Origin: VRUE01 sp963718775
Lineage (GTDB): Bacteria > Actinomycetota > Thermoleophilia > Solirubrobacterales > 70-9
Assembly: GCA_963718775.1 (NCBI GenBank)
Contig: OY970377.1
Location: 124,001-188,000, forward strand
Length of the DNA stretch: 64,000 bases
Direction of reading: 5' to 3'
Every line of letters starts with the position of its first letter. Position 1 is the stretch's first letter. The notes beneath the pieces were generated by a model. That model ran no database searches, was not told where the DNA came from, and saw nothing but the letters and a program-made list of their open reading frames with translations. Positions 25,601 through 37,593 of this stretch are shown in pieces. The translations under genes and the position numbers were made by a program.

Positions 25601-28600
25601 GCGCTTTGGTGTCCACGGACCACTCGTAGATCGCCGGCGTCTGGTCGACGTTTCCAGCCTCGTCGATCGCGCGGACTTCGAATTCGTGGCTGCCCTCGGC
25701 AAGGCTGGAGTACTGCTTCGCCGACGTACAGGCCTCCCAGGCGCTTGGCGCGTTGGAGTCGAGACGGCATTCGAAGGAGTCGATGCCTGAACCGCCGGTG
25801 TCGTCACCGCTGAAGGAAAGGTTGGCGCTGGAGACGTTGACCAGGGCCGCGGGTTTGCCGGTGATCGCGCTCTCGGGCGCTTTGGTGTCGACAGTCCACT
25901 CATGGATCGCCGGCGTCGTATCCGCATTGCCGGCGCTGTCGATCGCGCGGGCTTCGAATCTATGAGCGCCCTCGCCGAGGTCGGCGTATGGCTTCGGCGA
26001 CGCGCAGGCCGCCCAAGCCTCGGGAGCGTTGGAGTCGAGGCGGCACTCGAACGACGTTACGCCTGAGCCGCCGGCGTCCTCGCCGGTGAAGGAGAACGAT
26101 GCCGTCGAGACGTTGACCAGCGATGCCGGTTTGGCCGTGATCTGGGTGCTGGGCTCGGTCGCGTCGAGGTTGAAGCCGCGCGTCGCGACCGCCTGGTTGC
26201 CGGCCCCGTCGGTGGCGCGAACTCGGAAGGTGTGTGGGCCATCGCTGAGCGGATTGGCGGCAGTGTGCGATCCGATGTCCGAGCAGGGACCGAAGCTCGG
26301 GCTGCCGCTGTCGATCGAGCACTCGAAGCTGGCGCCGGGCTCAGAGCCGAAGCCGAAGGTGGGAGTGGAGTCGTTGGTCAGGCCGGAGGGGCCAGAGTTG
26401 ACCGATACGGCGGGCGGCGTCAGGTCGATGGTCCAGTCGTAGGTAGCCGGGCTAGCATCCGCATTTCCGGCGTTGTCGATCGCGCGGACTTCGAATTTGT
26501 GGGCGCCCTCGAGGAGGCCGGCGTACTGTTTCGCCGACGTGCACGCCTCCCATGCCTCCAGGGCATTCGAGTCGATGCGGCACTGGAAGGAGGCGACGCC
26601 CGAACCGCCGGTGTCGTCACCGCTGAAGGAGAAGCTGGCGGTTGCGACGTTGACCAGCGGGGCCGGTTTGGCCGTGATCGAGGTATCGGGAGCTTTGGTA
26701 TCGACGCTCCAGCTGACACTGGCGGGCGAGGAGTCGGGGCTACCAGCCTGGTCAATTGCCCTGACTTCGAATTTGTGGCTGCCCTCGCCGAGGTCGGCGT
26801 ACTGCTTGACCGAGCTACAGGTCTCCCAGTCCTCCGAGTCGAGGCGGCACTCGAAGGAGGCGACGCCTGAGCCGCCGGCGTCATCAGCCGTGAAGGAGAA
26901 GCTTGCGACCGCGACATTGACGAGCGAAGCCGGCTGATCGGTGATCAGGGTCTGCGGCTCTTTGGTGTCGACGCTCCAGGAGTAGACGGCCGGCGTGGAG
27001 TCGGCGTTGGTAGCCGTATCGATCGCCCGCACTTCGAATTTGTGCTGGCCCTCGGTCAGGCCGGAGTACTGCTTGGCCGAGCTGCAGAGCCTCCCAGGCC
27101 TCCGGGGCGTTGGAGTCAATGCGGCACTCGAATGACGCCACACCGGAGCCGGAAGCGTCGTCGCCGGTGAAGGAGAACGAGGCCGTGGCGGCATTGACCA
27201 GCGAGGCCGGTTTGTCGGTGATCTGCGTGCCGGGCTCGGTTGCGTCGAGCGTGAAGCTGCGCGTTGCCACTGCCTGGTTGCCGGCCTGGTCGGTGGCGCG
27301 GACCCGGAAGGTGCGTGGGCCGTCGCTGAGCGGATTGGCCGACGTGTGAGACCCGGCATCCGAGCACGGGCCGAAGTCCGGCGTGCCGGTGTCGATCGAG
27401 CACTCAAACGTGGCGTTGGGCTCGGAGCCGAAGCCGAAGGTCGGGGTCGAGTCGTTGGTGAGGCCGGACGGGCCGGAGTCGACCGAGACCGTCGGCGGCG
27501 TCAGATCGACCGTCCACGAGTAGACAGCCGGCGTGCCATCCGCATTGCCAGCGTTGTCGACAGCGCGCGCCTCGAATTTGTGGCTGCCCTCGGCGAGGTC
27601 GAGGTATGGCTTCGGCGACGTGCAGGTTGCCCAGGCCTCCGGGGCGTTGGAGTCGATGCGGCACTCGAACGACGCGACGCCGGAGCCGCCGGTGTCATCG
27701 CCCGTGAAGGAGAAGGAGGCCGAGGTGGCGTTGAGCAGCAGGGCCGGTTTGTCGGTGATCTGGGTGTCTGGGGCCTGGGTGTCCCTGTTCAGGGTCGTGG
27801 TCTGCTGAGCACGGTTGCCGGCCGCGTCGGTGAGGCAGAGGCGCAGGGTGTTGGGGCCCTCCTGCAACTGCGCGGCGGCGACGTTTGAGAGTTTGGCCGC
27901 GGGCGAGGTGGCGTAGGAGCCGGACTCGAGCACGGAGCCGGTGTCGCAGTTGGCGCCGCCGAGGCGCAGCTGGAAGGCGCCGTTCTCGGTGGCGTGCCAG
28001 CTGACGTCGGCGCTCTCCCCCGCCTTGAGCAGCGCTTTGGCGAGCGGGTCGATCGTCACCTGCGGTGCGGTCAGGTCGATCTGCCAGGAGTAGGCCGCCG
28101 GTGTGGCGTCGGTGTTGGCGGCTTTGTCGATCCCCCGCACCTCGAATTTGTGGCTGCCCTCGCCAAGGCCGGAGTACTGCTGGGCCGAGCTGCAGGCGCC
28201 CCAGGCCTCGGGGGCTTCGGAGTCGATGCGGCACTCGAAAGAGGCGATGCCCGAGCCGGCGGTGTCATCGCCCGTGAAGGAGAAGCTGGCGGTTGCGACG
28301 TTGACCAGCGAGGCCGGTTTAACCGTGATCGAGGTATCGGGAGCTTTGGTGTCGATGCTCCAGGAGTAGGCGGCCGGCGTGGAGTCGACGTTGCCGGCGT
28401 TGTCGATCGCGCGGACTTCGAATTTGTGGTTGCCCTCGGCGAGCAGGGTGTATTTGCGCGTCGTACCGCAGGATTCCCAGTCTTCGTCCTCGGCCGAGTC
28501 GCGGCGGCACTGCAGAGCGGCGACACCGGATCCAGCCGCGTCATCGCCGTGGGAGACGAAGTTGGCGGAGGCGCTGTTGGAGATGGCCAGCGGGCCACTG

Positions 28601-31600
28601 TCGATCACGCTCTCAGGCGCTTTGGTGTCGACGGTCCACTCATGGATGGCAGGCGTCGAGTCGGGATTGCCGGCGTTGTCGATCGCGCGGACTTCGAATT
28701 TGTGGGAGCCCTCACTCAGGTCGGCGTACTGCTTGGCCGAGACGCAGGTCGCCCAAGCCTCGGGGGCGTTGGAGTCCAAGCGGCACTCGAAAGAGGCGAC
28801 GCCCGAGCCGCCGACGTCTTCCCCGGCGAGGGAGAACGATGCCGTCGCGACTTTGACCAGCGAGGCCGGTTTGTCGGTGATCTGCGTGCCCGGCTCGGTC
28901 GCGTCGACCGTGAAGCTGCGCGTTGCCACTGCCTGGTTGCCGGCCTGGTCGGTGGCGCGGACCCGGAAGGTGTGGGGCCCGTCGCTGAGCGGGTTGGCGG
29001 GTGTGTGCGAGCCGGCGCTCGAACAGGGAGCGAAGCTCGGCGTTCCGGTGTCGATCGAGCACTCGAACGTTGCGCTGGGCTCGGAGCCGAAGCCGAAGGT
29101 CGGGGTCGAGTCGTTGGTGAGGCCGGAGGGGCCGGAGTCGACCGAGACCGTCGGCGGTGTGAGGTCGATCTGCCAGGAGTAGACCGCCGGACTGGCGTCG
29201 GCGTTGGTCGCCGTATCGATCGCCCGTACTTCGAATTTGTGCTGGCCCTCGGTCAGGCCGGAGTACTGCTTGGCCGAGCTGCAGGCCGTCCAGGCCTCGG
29301 GAGCGTTGGAATCCAAGCGGCACTGGAAGGAGGCGACGCCCGAGCCACCTGGGTCTTCACCCATGAAGGAGAACGACGCCGCGGCGACATTGACCAGCGA
29401 AGCGGGTTTGTCAGTGATCTGGGTATCGGGCGCTTTGCTGTCGACACTCCAGGAGTAGGTGGCGGGACTGTCCTCGGTGTTGCCGGCGACATCGGTCGCG
29501 CGGACTTCGAATTTGTGGCTGCCGTCGGCCAGACCGGCGTATTGCTTCGCCGAACTGCAGGTTGCCCATGCCTCTGGGGCGTTGGAGTCGAGGCGACACT
29601 CGTAAGAGGCGACACCTGAGCCGCCGGCGTCATCAGCCGTGAAGGAGAAGCTTGCGGTCGCGACGTTGACCAGCGAAGCCGGCTGGTCGGTGATCTGGGT
29701 ATCGGGAACTTTGGTGTCGACGATCCAGTTGGCGCTGGCTGGCGATGAGTCGGGGTTGCCCGCCTGGTCGATGGCCCGCGCTTCGAATTTGTGAGCGCCC
29801 TCTGACAGGCTCGCGTATTGCTTCGCCGATGTGCAGTTTCCCCAGGCGCCCGGGGCGCTGGAATCGATGCGGCACTCGAAGGAGGCGACGCCGGAGCCGC
29901 CAGTGTCATCGCCGGTGAAGGAGAAGCTGGCGGTCGCGACTTTGACGAGCGAGGCCGGTTTGTCGGTGATCTGGGTGTCGGGGGCTTTGGTGTCGACGAT
30001 CCAGTTGGAGGTGGCCGGAGTCGCGTCGGTGTTGCCCGCGGCATCGGTCGCGCGGACTTCGAAGCTGTGGGAGCCCTCGGCGAGCAGCGTGTATTTCAAC
30101 GGTGTGGTGCAGGGCTGCCAATCGGCCTGTTCAGTCGAGTCGCGACGGCACTGCAGAGTGATGCCGCCGGAGCCACCGGGGTCTTCACCGTGGAACGAGA
30201 AGTTGGCCGTCGCGCTGCTGGAGACAGCCGGCGGACCACTGTCGATCAGGCTCTCAGGCGCTTTGGTGTCGACCGTCCACGAGTAGACCGCCGGGGTGCC
30301 ATCCGCATTGCCAGCGTTGTCGACAGCGCGCGCCTCGAATTTGTGGCTGCCCTCGGCGAGGTCGAGGTATGGCTTCGGCGACGTGCAGGTTGCCCAGGCC
30401 TCCGGGGCGTTGGAGTCGAGGCGGCACTCGAACGACGCGACGCCGGAGCCGCCGGTGTCATCGCCCGTGAAGGAGAAGGAGGCCGAGGTGGCGTTGAGCA
30501 GCAGGGCCGGTTTGTCGGTGATCTGGGTGTCTGGGGCCTGGGTGTCCCTGTTCAGGGTCGTGGTCCGCTGAGCACGGTTGCCGGCCGCGTCGGTGAGGCA
30601 GAGGCGCAGGGTGTTGGGGCCCTCCTGCAACTGCGCGGCGGCGACGTTTGAGAGTTTGGCCGCGGGCGAGGTGGCGTAGGAGCCGGACTCGAGCACGGAG
30701 CCGGTGTCGCAGTTGGCGCCGCCGAGGCGCAGCTGGAAGGCGCCGTTCTCGGTGGCGTGCCAGCTGACGTCGGCGCTCTCCCCCGCCTTGAGCAGCGCTT
30801 TGGCGAGCGGGTCGATCGTCACCTGCGGTGCGGTCAGGTCGATCTGCCAGGAGTAGGCCGCCGGTGTGGCGTCGGTGTTGGCGGCTTTGTCGATCCCCCG
30901 CACCTCGAATTTGTGGCTGCCCTCGCCAAGGCCGGAGTACTGCTGGGCCGAGCTGCAGGCGCCCCAGGCCTCGGGGGCTTCGGAGTCGATGCGGCACTCG
31001 AAAGAGGCGATGCCCGAGCCGGCGGTGTCATCGCCCGTGAAGGAGAAGCTGGCGGTTGCGACGTTGACCAGCGAGGCCGGTTTAACCGTGATCGAGGTAT
31101 CGGGAGCTTTGGTGTCGATGCTCCAGGAGTAGGCGGCCGGCGTGGAGTCGACGTTGCCGGCGTTGTCGATCGCGCGGACTTCGAATTTGTGGTTGCCCTC
31201 GGCGAGCAGGGTGTATTGCTGGCCAGACGAGCATGCCGTCCAGGCGCCCACCGCTTCGGAGTCGATGCGGCACTGGAAGGAGGCGATGCCCGAGCCACCT
31301 GGGTCTTCACCGGCGAGGGAGAAGGATGCCGTCGCGCTGTTGGCCAATGCCGCTGGTTTGACGGTTATCTGGGTCTCGGGGAGAGCCGAGTCCTCGACGT
31401 AGGCGAGCGGAGCCGAGCAGGCCGAGGCGCCGGCAGCAGAGGTGGCGGTGGCGCGGAAGCTGCTGGTCGAGTTGTCGGCGACCGAGACGGTGATCCCGGC
31501 CGCGAGCTCGGCGGAGGTCGCGGTGGCGATCGGCGCCGCCGAGCAGTTGGCGCCGGCGTAGAGGCGGACGGTCGTGCCCGCGCTCGCGGCGCCGAGGACT

Positions 31601-34600
31601 TTGGGCGAGTTCTGGTTGGCCGGCGAGGCGGGGACCGTCGCGCTGAGCGTGGGAGCCGGCGGTGGCGTGCCGAAGCTCTGCGGCGCGATCGGCGGGTTCG
31701 GCTTGATCGTGGCGTGTGCTTCACCGTCCGCCGAGGTGATGCGGAAGTGGTAGGTGCTGTCGGGGTTGAGGCCGGAAAGCTGCAGGCTGTGCGATGTGAC
31801 GAGCGCCGGGTTGCTGGCGTTCGACGTGAGCGAGCTCGGGCTGGCGCCGTAGTCGACCCGTGAGTCGGCCGGCTCGTCGGTGTGCCAGCTGACCGTCGCG
31901 GTGCCGTCGTTCCCGGCGGTCACCTGGACGTTGGAGATCAGCGGCCGCGACTCGTCGACGTAGGTCGCCGTGTAATTGCCGGGGGTGGCGTCGAAGAAGG
32001 CGTACTCGACTCCCTTGATCGTCTGGGCGCTCGTCGCCACCGGAGTGCCACCCCGCTCGATCGCGTCGAGCGGGCCGATCCCCGACTCCGTCGGCAGCAT
32101 CGCGCGCAGGCCGTTCGCGCCCTGCGCGTGGTTGATCGTGAAGCCGAGTTCGTTGCCTGCCCACTGGAAGGAGCTGAACGAGGACTGGTTGCGACCGTCG
32201 AGCCAGGTCAGCAGCTGGCGGGCCGAGATGATCGGCACTCCCCTCGCCAGCGCGGATTGGACGACCCCCTCCGAGCCAGCTGACTCGTCTTCGTCGGTGT
32301 GCATGTTGGCGACGAAGACGCCGTAGTAGCCGTCCGAGCCGAGCGCCCGGTCGAGCAGTTCGTTGCTGGTGAAGGGGAACTGCTGTCCCGACTCGTCGGT
32401 CATCTGGGTCGCCGCCTGGTAGACGTCGACCGCCGTGCCGTCGGCCTGCGCGAAGCGCATCGGCATGCCGGAGCCGGTGAACATGCCCGGCCGGTTTTTG
32501 ACCCACGCTTCGGGCCAGTAGTAGTAGGAGGTGTCCAGGCGGATGCCGTGTTCCAGCTCGACTTCGGGCTGGCTCAGCCAGTCGCTCCAGACGATGCAGT
32601 GCATCCGGTTCGTGGTCGGCGCCGGAATGCTCGGGAAGTTGGCCGCCAGTTCAGCGAGCTGGTTCGTGTAAACGGACTGCAGCTGCGCCTTGCCCGACCA
32701 GTTTTTGCAGTTGGTCTGTGGGTGCAGGCCGACCTCGAAGCCCTGCGCCGTGAAGGCCGCGGTTTCCTGGTCGGTGATCGGGGTGTTGGGATAGATGTAG
32801 GAGGTCGACCTGACGCACTGCCAGTCGTCGACCACGCAACCGGGCGAGTCGAGCGTCTTGTAATGCTCGAAGCGGGCGGCGGTCCCGCCGTTGCCGTGGT
32901 CGTCGCCGGTCATCACGACGGCGGCCTTCTCGTCGCGGGGCAGGAACCAGAAACGCGGCAGCGGCTTGCGATCCAGGTTCATTTCCCCGATCAGGTTGCC
33001 CAGCAGGCGCTGCTGCTCGTCGGCCTGGGGAATCGCGACCTTGTTGAGGTCGACCCAGTCGGGCTGGACGTCGCCGGCCATCGCGCCGAAGAAGAGGTCG
33101 TCGGAGCGAATCGGCGACTGGCCGTCGCGGTCCTGGCCGACCCAGGCGGGGTTGCCCTGACGGGTGTAGACGACCGAGCGGGCAAGGTCGTAGGTGAAGG
33201 CCGCCGCTTCGCCGCCGTTGGCGCCGACGCTGCGCAGGGTCACCGCCGGGTTGGCGGTCGACGTCGAGGCGCTCGAGTAGAGCGTCGCGATCGTCTGGGC
33301 GCCATTGAGGGTGTAGCGGTCGGCGCTGCCGTGGAACTGGATCGTCTGCCCGACGATGCCGTTCCCGGGGCCGGTGCCGGTGTCAACTTTGAGGTAGGCG
33401 TTGCCGAGCGTGCCCCCCGCTTTGGCCAACCCCAGCAGTCCCGCCAGGTCGCTGTCGGGACGCATCGCGATCAGGTTGCCGCCAGCCTGCACCCAGTTGC
33501 TCAGCATCTGCGCCTGCTCGGGGCTGAGCGGGCCTTCGCCGAGGATCGCCACGTCGCGTGAGGCGAGCACCGTGGGCGTGACTTTGGTGATGTCGGTATC
33601 CGTGTACTCGTTCAGCCCTTCGGCACGAAGGATCTCGGGGTAGTAGCGGCTGAACGGGTTCGATCCGTTGGAGATGACCAGGATCGGGCCGCCAGGGCCC
33701 TCGTCGGGCGGCGGTGGCGGTGGCGGCACCGTCGTGAAGGACCAGCTCTCGTTGCCGGCCAGCGGATTCCCCGCCGTGTCGGCGATCCCTCCCGCCCCGC
33801 CTTTGAGCGTCGCCGTATAGCTGGCGCCGCGCTGCAACGGGGTTTCGGGGTCGAGGGTGAGCTGATGCTGGGCAGCGTTGTAGGTGACGCTCGCGCCAAG
33901 CGCTTCGCCAGAGGAGTCGCGCAGCTTCACCGTGGCGCCGCTGACCGTGGCCGGGTTGACCGCCTCGTTGAAGGTCGCCGTGACGTTGACGTCGGTGCTG
34001 ACTTCCGTGGCATCGTCGACGGGACCGCGCGTGGTGACGATCGGCGAGCTGGTGTCAGGCCTCAGCTGGTTGTCGAAGACGACGTCGACCAGGTAGTTCT
34101 CTGAGTTGAAGGTGTTGGGAGCGCCACCCGTGAAGAGCCCCCCGGCGGCCCCGTACTTGTAGATGCCGTTCGGCCCGCTGGCCCCGTCGGCGGGCGCGTG
34201 CAGTGGCGCGTTGTCGAAGCCAACCAGTTTGAAGTAGCTGCCGATCGAGGCGTAGTGCCCGACCGGGGCGTGGTAGGCGGCAATGTAGGTGATGCCGGCG
34301 CTGATCGCGACCGGCGTGTCGAAGTTCGCCTGCTGCCAGCCGGACCCGGTCTCGCCGGCGAAGGTGACCTGGCCAAGCTGGGCGCCCGCCGTCGTCCAGA
34401 GGCGACCGGTGTGGGCGCCGGTGTTGCTTGCCGTCTTGTAGAAGCGCAGGCCGGTGACGTAGCCGGCGACGTCGGAGCGGAACTTGACGCCGACTTCGAT
34501 CGCGTTTTTGTCCGCGTCCTGGGTCCCGGTGAGGGAGTTTTCCCAGAGCGAGCAGGGGCAGGACTGCGCGACCACTTTGACGCCGACCTGATCGCCTGGC

Positions 34601-36462
34601 GACTCGAGGTTGCCGCTGTCGTCGGCCGCCCGTGCCTTGATCGTCGCTGTGCCTGTGCCGCTGGGTTTCCAGGTATAGCTCCAGTTGCCGCGGCCGCTCG
34701 CCTGGTGCCAGGTTTTACCTCCGTCGACCGAGACCTCGACGGTCCCGACCCGGCCGCCGAGGCCGGTCTCGCCGTCGACGTCGGTGGCGGTGCCGCTGAT
34801 CGTCAGTGGCTGGCCGGCCTCGACTTCTGCGCCCTCGGCGGGCACCGCGATGTTCGCGCTCGGGGGCTGCGTGTCGGTTGTCTGGATTGCCGGCACCAGG
34901 TCGGCCTGCTGGCTGCCCGGTTGCGCTCCCATGTCCGCCAGCAGGTTCGCGGTCGCCTGCTGCATGCGGGAGTCCGCAGCCGGGCCACCACGATCGTGGG
35001 TCCCGTCGAGGCCCCATGACCACTGGATCGTCCCGGCGCCGAAGACGAGGGCGCCGCTGGGAGCGCGATAGAGGGTCAGGTGGTGGGTGGCTTCGCCGGG
35101 GCCATAGGTGGAGCCGTAGTCGAGCAGCTTCTGGGCGACGCTCGCGGTCGTCGAGGAGAGGCGGACGAGGCCGGCCGGCTGGAAGCCGTTCTCAGGCGCT
35201 TCGTCCCACTCGTAGCCGAGCGTGTCTTCGGCCAGGGTCGCGGTCTGCCCGGGCGCCAGCGAGGCGACGCTGGTGTTGCGCCAGAGGCGCAGCTTGCCGT
35301 CTGCGGCCGGCACTTCGATCGCGGCGTCGCCAGAGTTGACGACGAAGCTGGTGCCGGTCAGCCCGTTCTCGGGGCGTCCGCCGTCGGCCGGCGGGCTGAA
35401 GCGCGGATCGCGCCAGGTGCCGGTCCAGGTCGGGTTGGGATCGAGGTTGGCGTTGGCGTGGGTCTCCTTGTAGGAGACGAGCGTCCGGTAGCTGCTGCCC
35501 GAGCCGTCGATGCTGTTTTCCCAGCGCGTCTTCCAGAAAACCTCGTTGCCACTGAAGAAGGCGAGGTCGACGCCGGCGTCACGGGCCGCTTCGACGTTGG
35601 CCCGCTGGCCGCCGGACCAGTACTCGTCATGGCCGACGGAGAGGAACGCCCGGTGCTCGAGCAGCTCGGCGCCGCGCCTGTCGGAGTCGACGTCGGTCGT
35701 GTAGCTGACGTCGTAGCCGTTGCGCTCGAGCCAGCGAACCATCGGGTACTCGGCATTGAACGGCGAGTCCTCGGGAACGTCCCCGCGCACGGTGAGCGGG
35801 CGGTTGTAGCTGACCTTGTAGGCGCGGCCCGGATTGACGCCCGGCCCACCGACGTAGAGGCTGTTGCCGCCGAAGCGGTTGTAGGCCTGCCAGGTCGCGT
35901 CGGAGGTCTGGACGAGAAGGTCGGAGTGCCCGTCGTCGTCACGGACGACGAAGAGGACGTGGCTCCCTTCGGAGGCTTTGTCCTCACGCTGGAGCTTGGC
36001 GAAGTAGATGCCGGAGACGGCATCGGCCGGCACGGCCCAGGAGGCCGACTCGCTCCAGTTGCCGCAGTCGACGAGGCCGGTCGACGATTCCGTTTTGCAG
36101 CCCGGCTGGGTCTGCGGAAGGCTCGCCGAGGGCTGCACGGTGTCGACCTTGCGGGCGCCTTTGCCGCCGTAGTAGCCCATCCGGTAGATGTCGAGGCGGT
36201 AGTCGGTCGAGGGGGTGTCGACCTTGAAGTGAACGGTCTGGCCCTGCTCGACGCTGATCTCGGTGGCAAACCCTTGAATCGTCGAATCGCCGGCGCCCGA
36301 CACATCCCATTCCGAAGCCGGATTGCCGGTTTTCGAGTTCTCGCAGACGATCTCGTTGACCGGCGAGTCGCAGGGCCCTGCCGAGGCGCTTGCCGCGAAC
36401 ACGGCCTGGCCTCCCAGCAGGAGCAGGGCAAGCGTGATTATTCCTACGCGAAAGGAAGACAC
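16674..36462 (-). CDS. Giant modular secreted protein (about 6,595 residues), one frameshift
   Basis: One gene split only by a single extra base near 27089. GTG start at 36462; signal peptide 1-28 (GIITLALLLLGGQAVFAASA). Approximate domains: 30-490 N,N-dimethylformamidase large-subunit-like (SVGHDEYWSGGQ, FFSGNEVFWKTRW); 520-610 Ig-like; 632-790 DUF4082 (CPCSLWENSLTG); 800-905 Big_5-like; 920-1100 ThuA/glutamine-amidotransferase-like; 1170-1400 polysaccharide deacetylase-like (VVMTGDDHG, GFEVGLHPQT); 1505-1590 fibronectin III; 1600-6450 about 53 beta-sandwich modules; then a Lys/Arg-rich C-terminal domain (TPFGKKLLQRDRILKLKVVI). By my count the modules are about 33 type A (PASLVNVATASFSF, FECRLDS, HKFEVRAID; two Cys each), 12 type B (GLTNDSTPTFGFGSEP), 6 type C (ATVPASPANENNPKV) and 2 type D. 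No LPxTG or SLH anchor was seen. It probably acts as a surface or extracellular adhesive fibre with enzymatic head. Confidence 0.88.
19065..19573 (-). repeat. Intragenic segmental duplication R1, copy 1
   Basis: About 509 bp that, as far as I can read, is identical to 21246-21754. It covers a type B module tail, a type C module and the boundary to the next module in the giant gene. Confidence 0.85.
19884..20360 (-). repeat. Intragenic segmental duplication R3, copy 1
   Basis: About 477 bp nearly identical (a few substitutions) to 23715-24191 at an offset of 3,831 bp. It covers one type B and most of one type A module. Confidence 0.8.
21246..21754 (-). repeat. Intragenic segmental duplication R1, copy 2
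   Basis: Partner of 19065-19573 at an offset of 2,181 bp. The absence of silent changes implies recent duplication or gene conversion. Confidence 0.85.
23715..24191 (-). repeat. Intragenic segmental duplication R3, copy 2
   Basis: Partner of 19884-20360. Flanks differ, so the duplicated block is shorter than a whole set of modules. Confidence 0.8.
27086..27092 (-). other. One-base insertion splitting the giant gene
   Basis: The minus strand reads GAGGCTCTGCAGC where every parallel repeat has GAGGCCTGCAGC or equivalent. Removing one base restores EACSSAKQYSGL, a standard type A module. Both halves are open for thousands of codons on either side, which argues for a sequencing error or a very recent mutation. 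Confidence 0.85.
27508..28453 (-). repeat. Intragenic segmental duplication R2, copy 1
   Basis: About 946 bp almost identical to 30271-31216 (offset 2,763 bp; I saw only a handful of substitutions, e.g. near 27525, 27656 and 27803). It contains the rare type D module with flanking type A modules. Confidence 0.85.
30271..31216 (-). repeat. Intragenic segmental duplication R2, copy 2
   Basis: Partner of 27508-28453. The identity ends inside a type A module, at TGTATT, after which the two copies diverge sharply. Confidence 0.85.
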
Positions 36463-36543
36463 CTATCGCAGCAACGCTCGTCGGCCCGAGTTTTTTTGCG
36501 GCTGCTGCAAAGCTCGGCCCGTGCCTGGGGCGAGCTCTCGTCT

Positions 36544-37593
36544 CTAACCCTCAGCCAGAGGTTTAGTCTCGGCTTCCGCCGAGCCTTTGCTGGCTGGCTG
36601 GTCGTACGCCGCCAAGGACACCGGCGAGGACGCATTGCGAAGCACCAGCCGCGGCGCTCCGCTGCCGTCAGCGGACACCGTGTAGACGTCGAGGCCGTCC
36701 GAGTAGACCAGGGCCCGGTTGTCGAGCCACTCCGGCTGGTCGTCGATCGAGCGCTGCTCGGCGACCGGATGCGCCTTCAGCGTCGCCAGGTCGAGCACCG
36801 CGAGGCGCCAGCGATTCTCGTCGCCGATGCGACTCTTGAAGGCGATCCTGGTTCCGTCGGGCGAAATCGAGGGGCACTCGACGCCGTCGCGCAGAACGCG
36901 CATCGTCTGCCGCTTCACGTCCCCTTCGACCAGGTAGTAGCGATCGCCTGTGTGCAGGGTGGCGTAGAACCGGTTGGGATCGGCGGCGAAGGTGACGCCC
37001 CAGAAGTTGAAGTCGACGGCTTCGAAGGGCCGGCCGTCGCGAGTGACCTTGAAGTCCTCGAGATTGCCGAGCAGCTGGCCGTTGCGCATATCGACGATCG
37101 TCGTCGTCGTCGAGAACCCGCCTGAGCTGACGTAGGCATGGCCGTTGACGAAGACGGTCATCGCCCCGTAGCGCCCGTCGCTGGAGACCCGGGCCCGCGA
37201 GGGCAGCCCGGCCAAATCGAGATGCTCCAGCGGCTGGAGCGAGGAATCGACGATCGTCGCCTCATAGCTGACCCCGGATTCCGCGGTGGCGAGGCAGAGC
37301 CCGCGATCGCCGGCGAAGTAGACCCGCTCGCAGCTCAGCTCTCCCCCGTCCACCTCGCGCGGGTGGCCACCCTCGAGGACGAAGACGCGACCGTTGAGAA
37401 ACGGGTCGTCGCGATCGACGGCGCGAACCATCAGCTGCGCCGTGGCCAGGTCACCCACGTCCTCTCCGGCCACTGGACGGGCATCGGTCGAGACCGAGCT
37501 GGGGTCGAGCGCGGCGAAGACCAGATAGCCCACACCGGCAACGATGCAGAGGCCGGCGATCGCCGCCAGCGCCCACCTACGACCCTTGCTCAT
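36544..37593 (-). CDS. Membrane-anchored TolB-like beta-propeller protein
   Basis: A 349-residue protein. Residues 5-30 are a signal anchor (RRWALAAIAGLCIVAGVGYL). The rest is extracytoplasmic with PD40-type propeller blades: LPSRARVSSDGRYGAMTVF, CPSISPDGTRIAFKSRIG, RWRLAVLDLATLKAHPVAEQ, DDQPEWLDNRALVYSDGLDV. Such proteins usually bind partners at the cell surface rather than catalyse. Its stop is 81 nt before the giant gene start on the same strand and its start overlaps the transporter gene stop by 4 nt, so it sits between transport and giant-protein genes and may help with either. Confidence 0.78.
   Translation of the reverse strand: MSKGRRWALAAIAGLCIVAGVGYLVFAALDPSSVSTDARPVAGEDVGDLATAQLMVRAVDRDDPFLNGRVFVLEGGHPREVDGGELSCERVYFAGDRGLCLATAESGVSYEATIVDSSLQPLEHLDLAGLPSRARVSSDGRYGAMTVFVNGHAYVSSGGFSTTTTIVDMRNGQLLGNLEDFKVTRDGRPFEAVDFNFWGVTFAADPNRFYATLHTGDRYYLVEGDVKRQTMRVLRDGVECPSISPDGTRIAFKSRIGDENRWRLAVLDLATLKAHPVAEQRSIDDQPEWLDNRALVYSDGLDVYTVSADGSGAPRLVLRNASSPVSLAAYDQPASKGSAEAETKPLAEG

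Noticed and set aside
16674..31700. Periodic repeats resembling a CRISPR or satellite array
   Set aside because: The period matches protein modules of about 75-95 codons in one continuous frame, with variable spacing and no short conserved repeat plus unique spacers.
32299..33561. A 420-codon plus-strand frame (and similar long frames at 881-1867, 35080-37125 and 5988-7208 minus)
   Set aside because: These are shadow frames opposite conserved genes, common at this GC content, with low-complexity Val/Gly/Asp/Arg composition and no motifs.
36463..36543. A riboswitch leader before the giant gene
   Set aside because: GCAGCA/TGCTGC and CTCG/CGAG can form a nested hairpin on the minus strand, but no known aptamer core is present and the stems are short.
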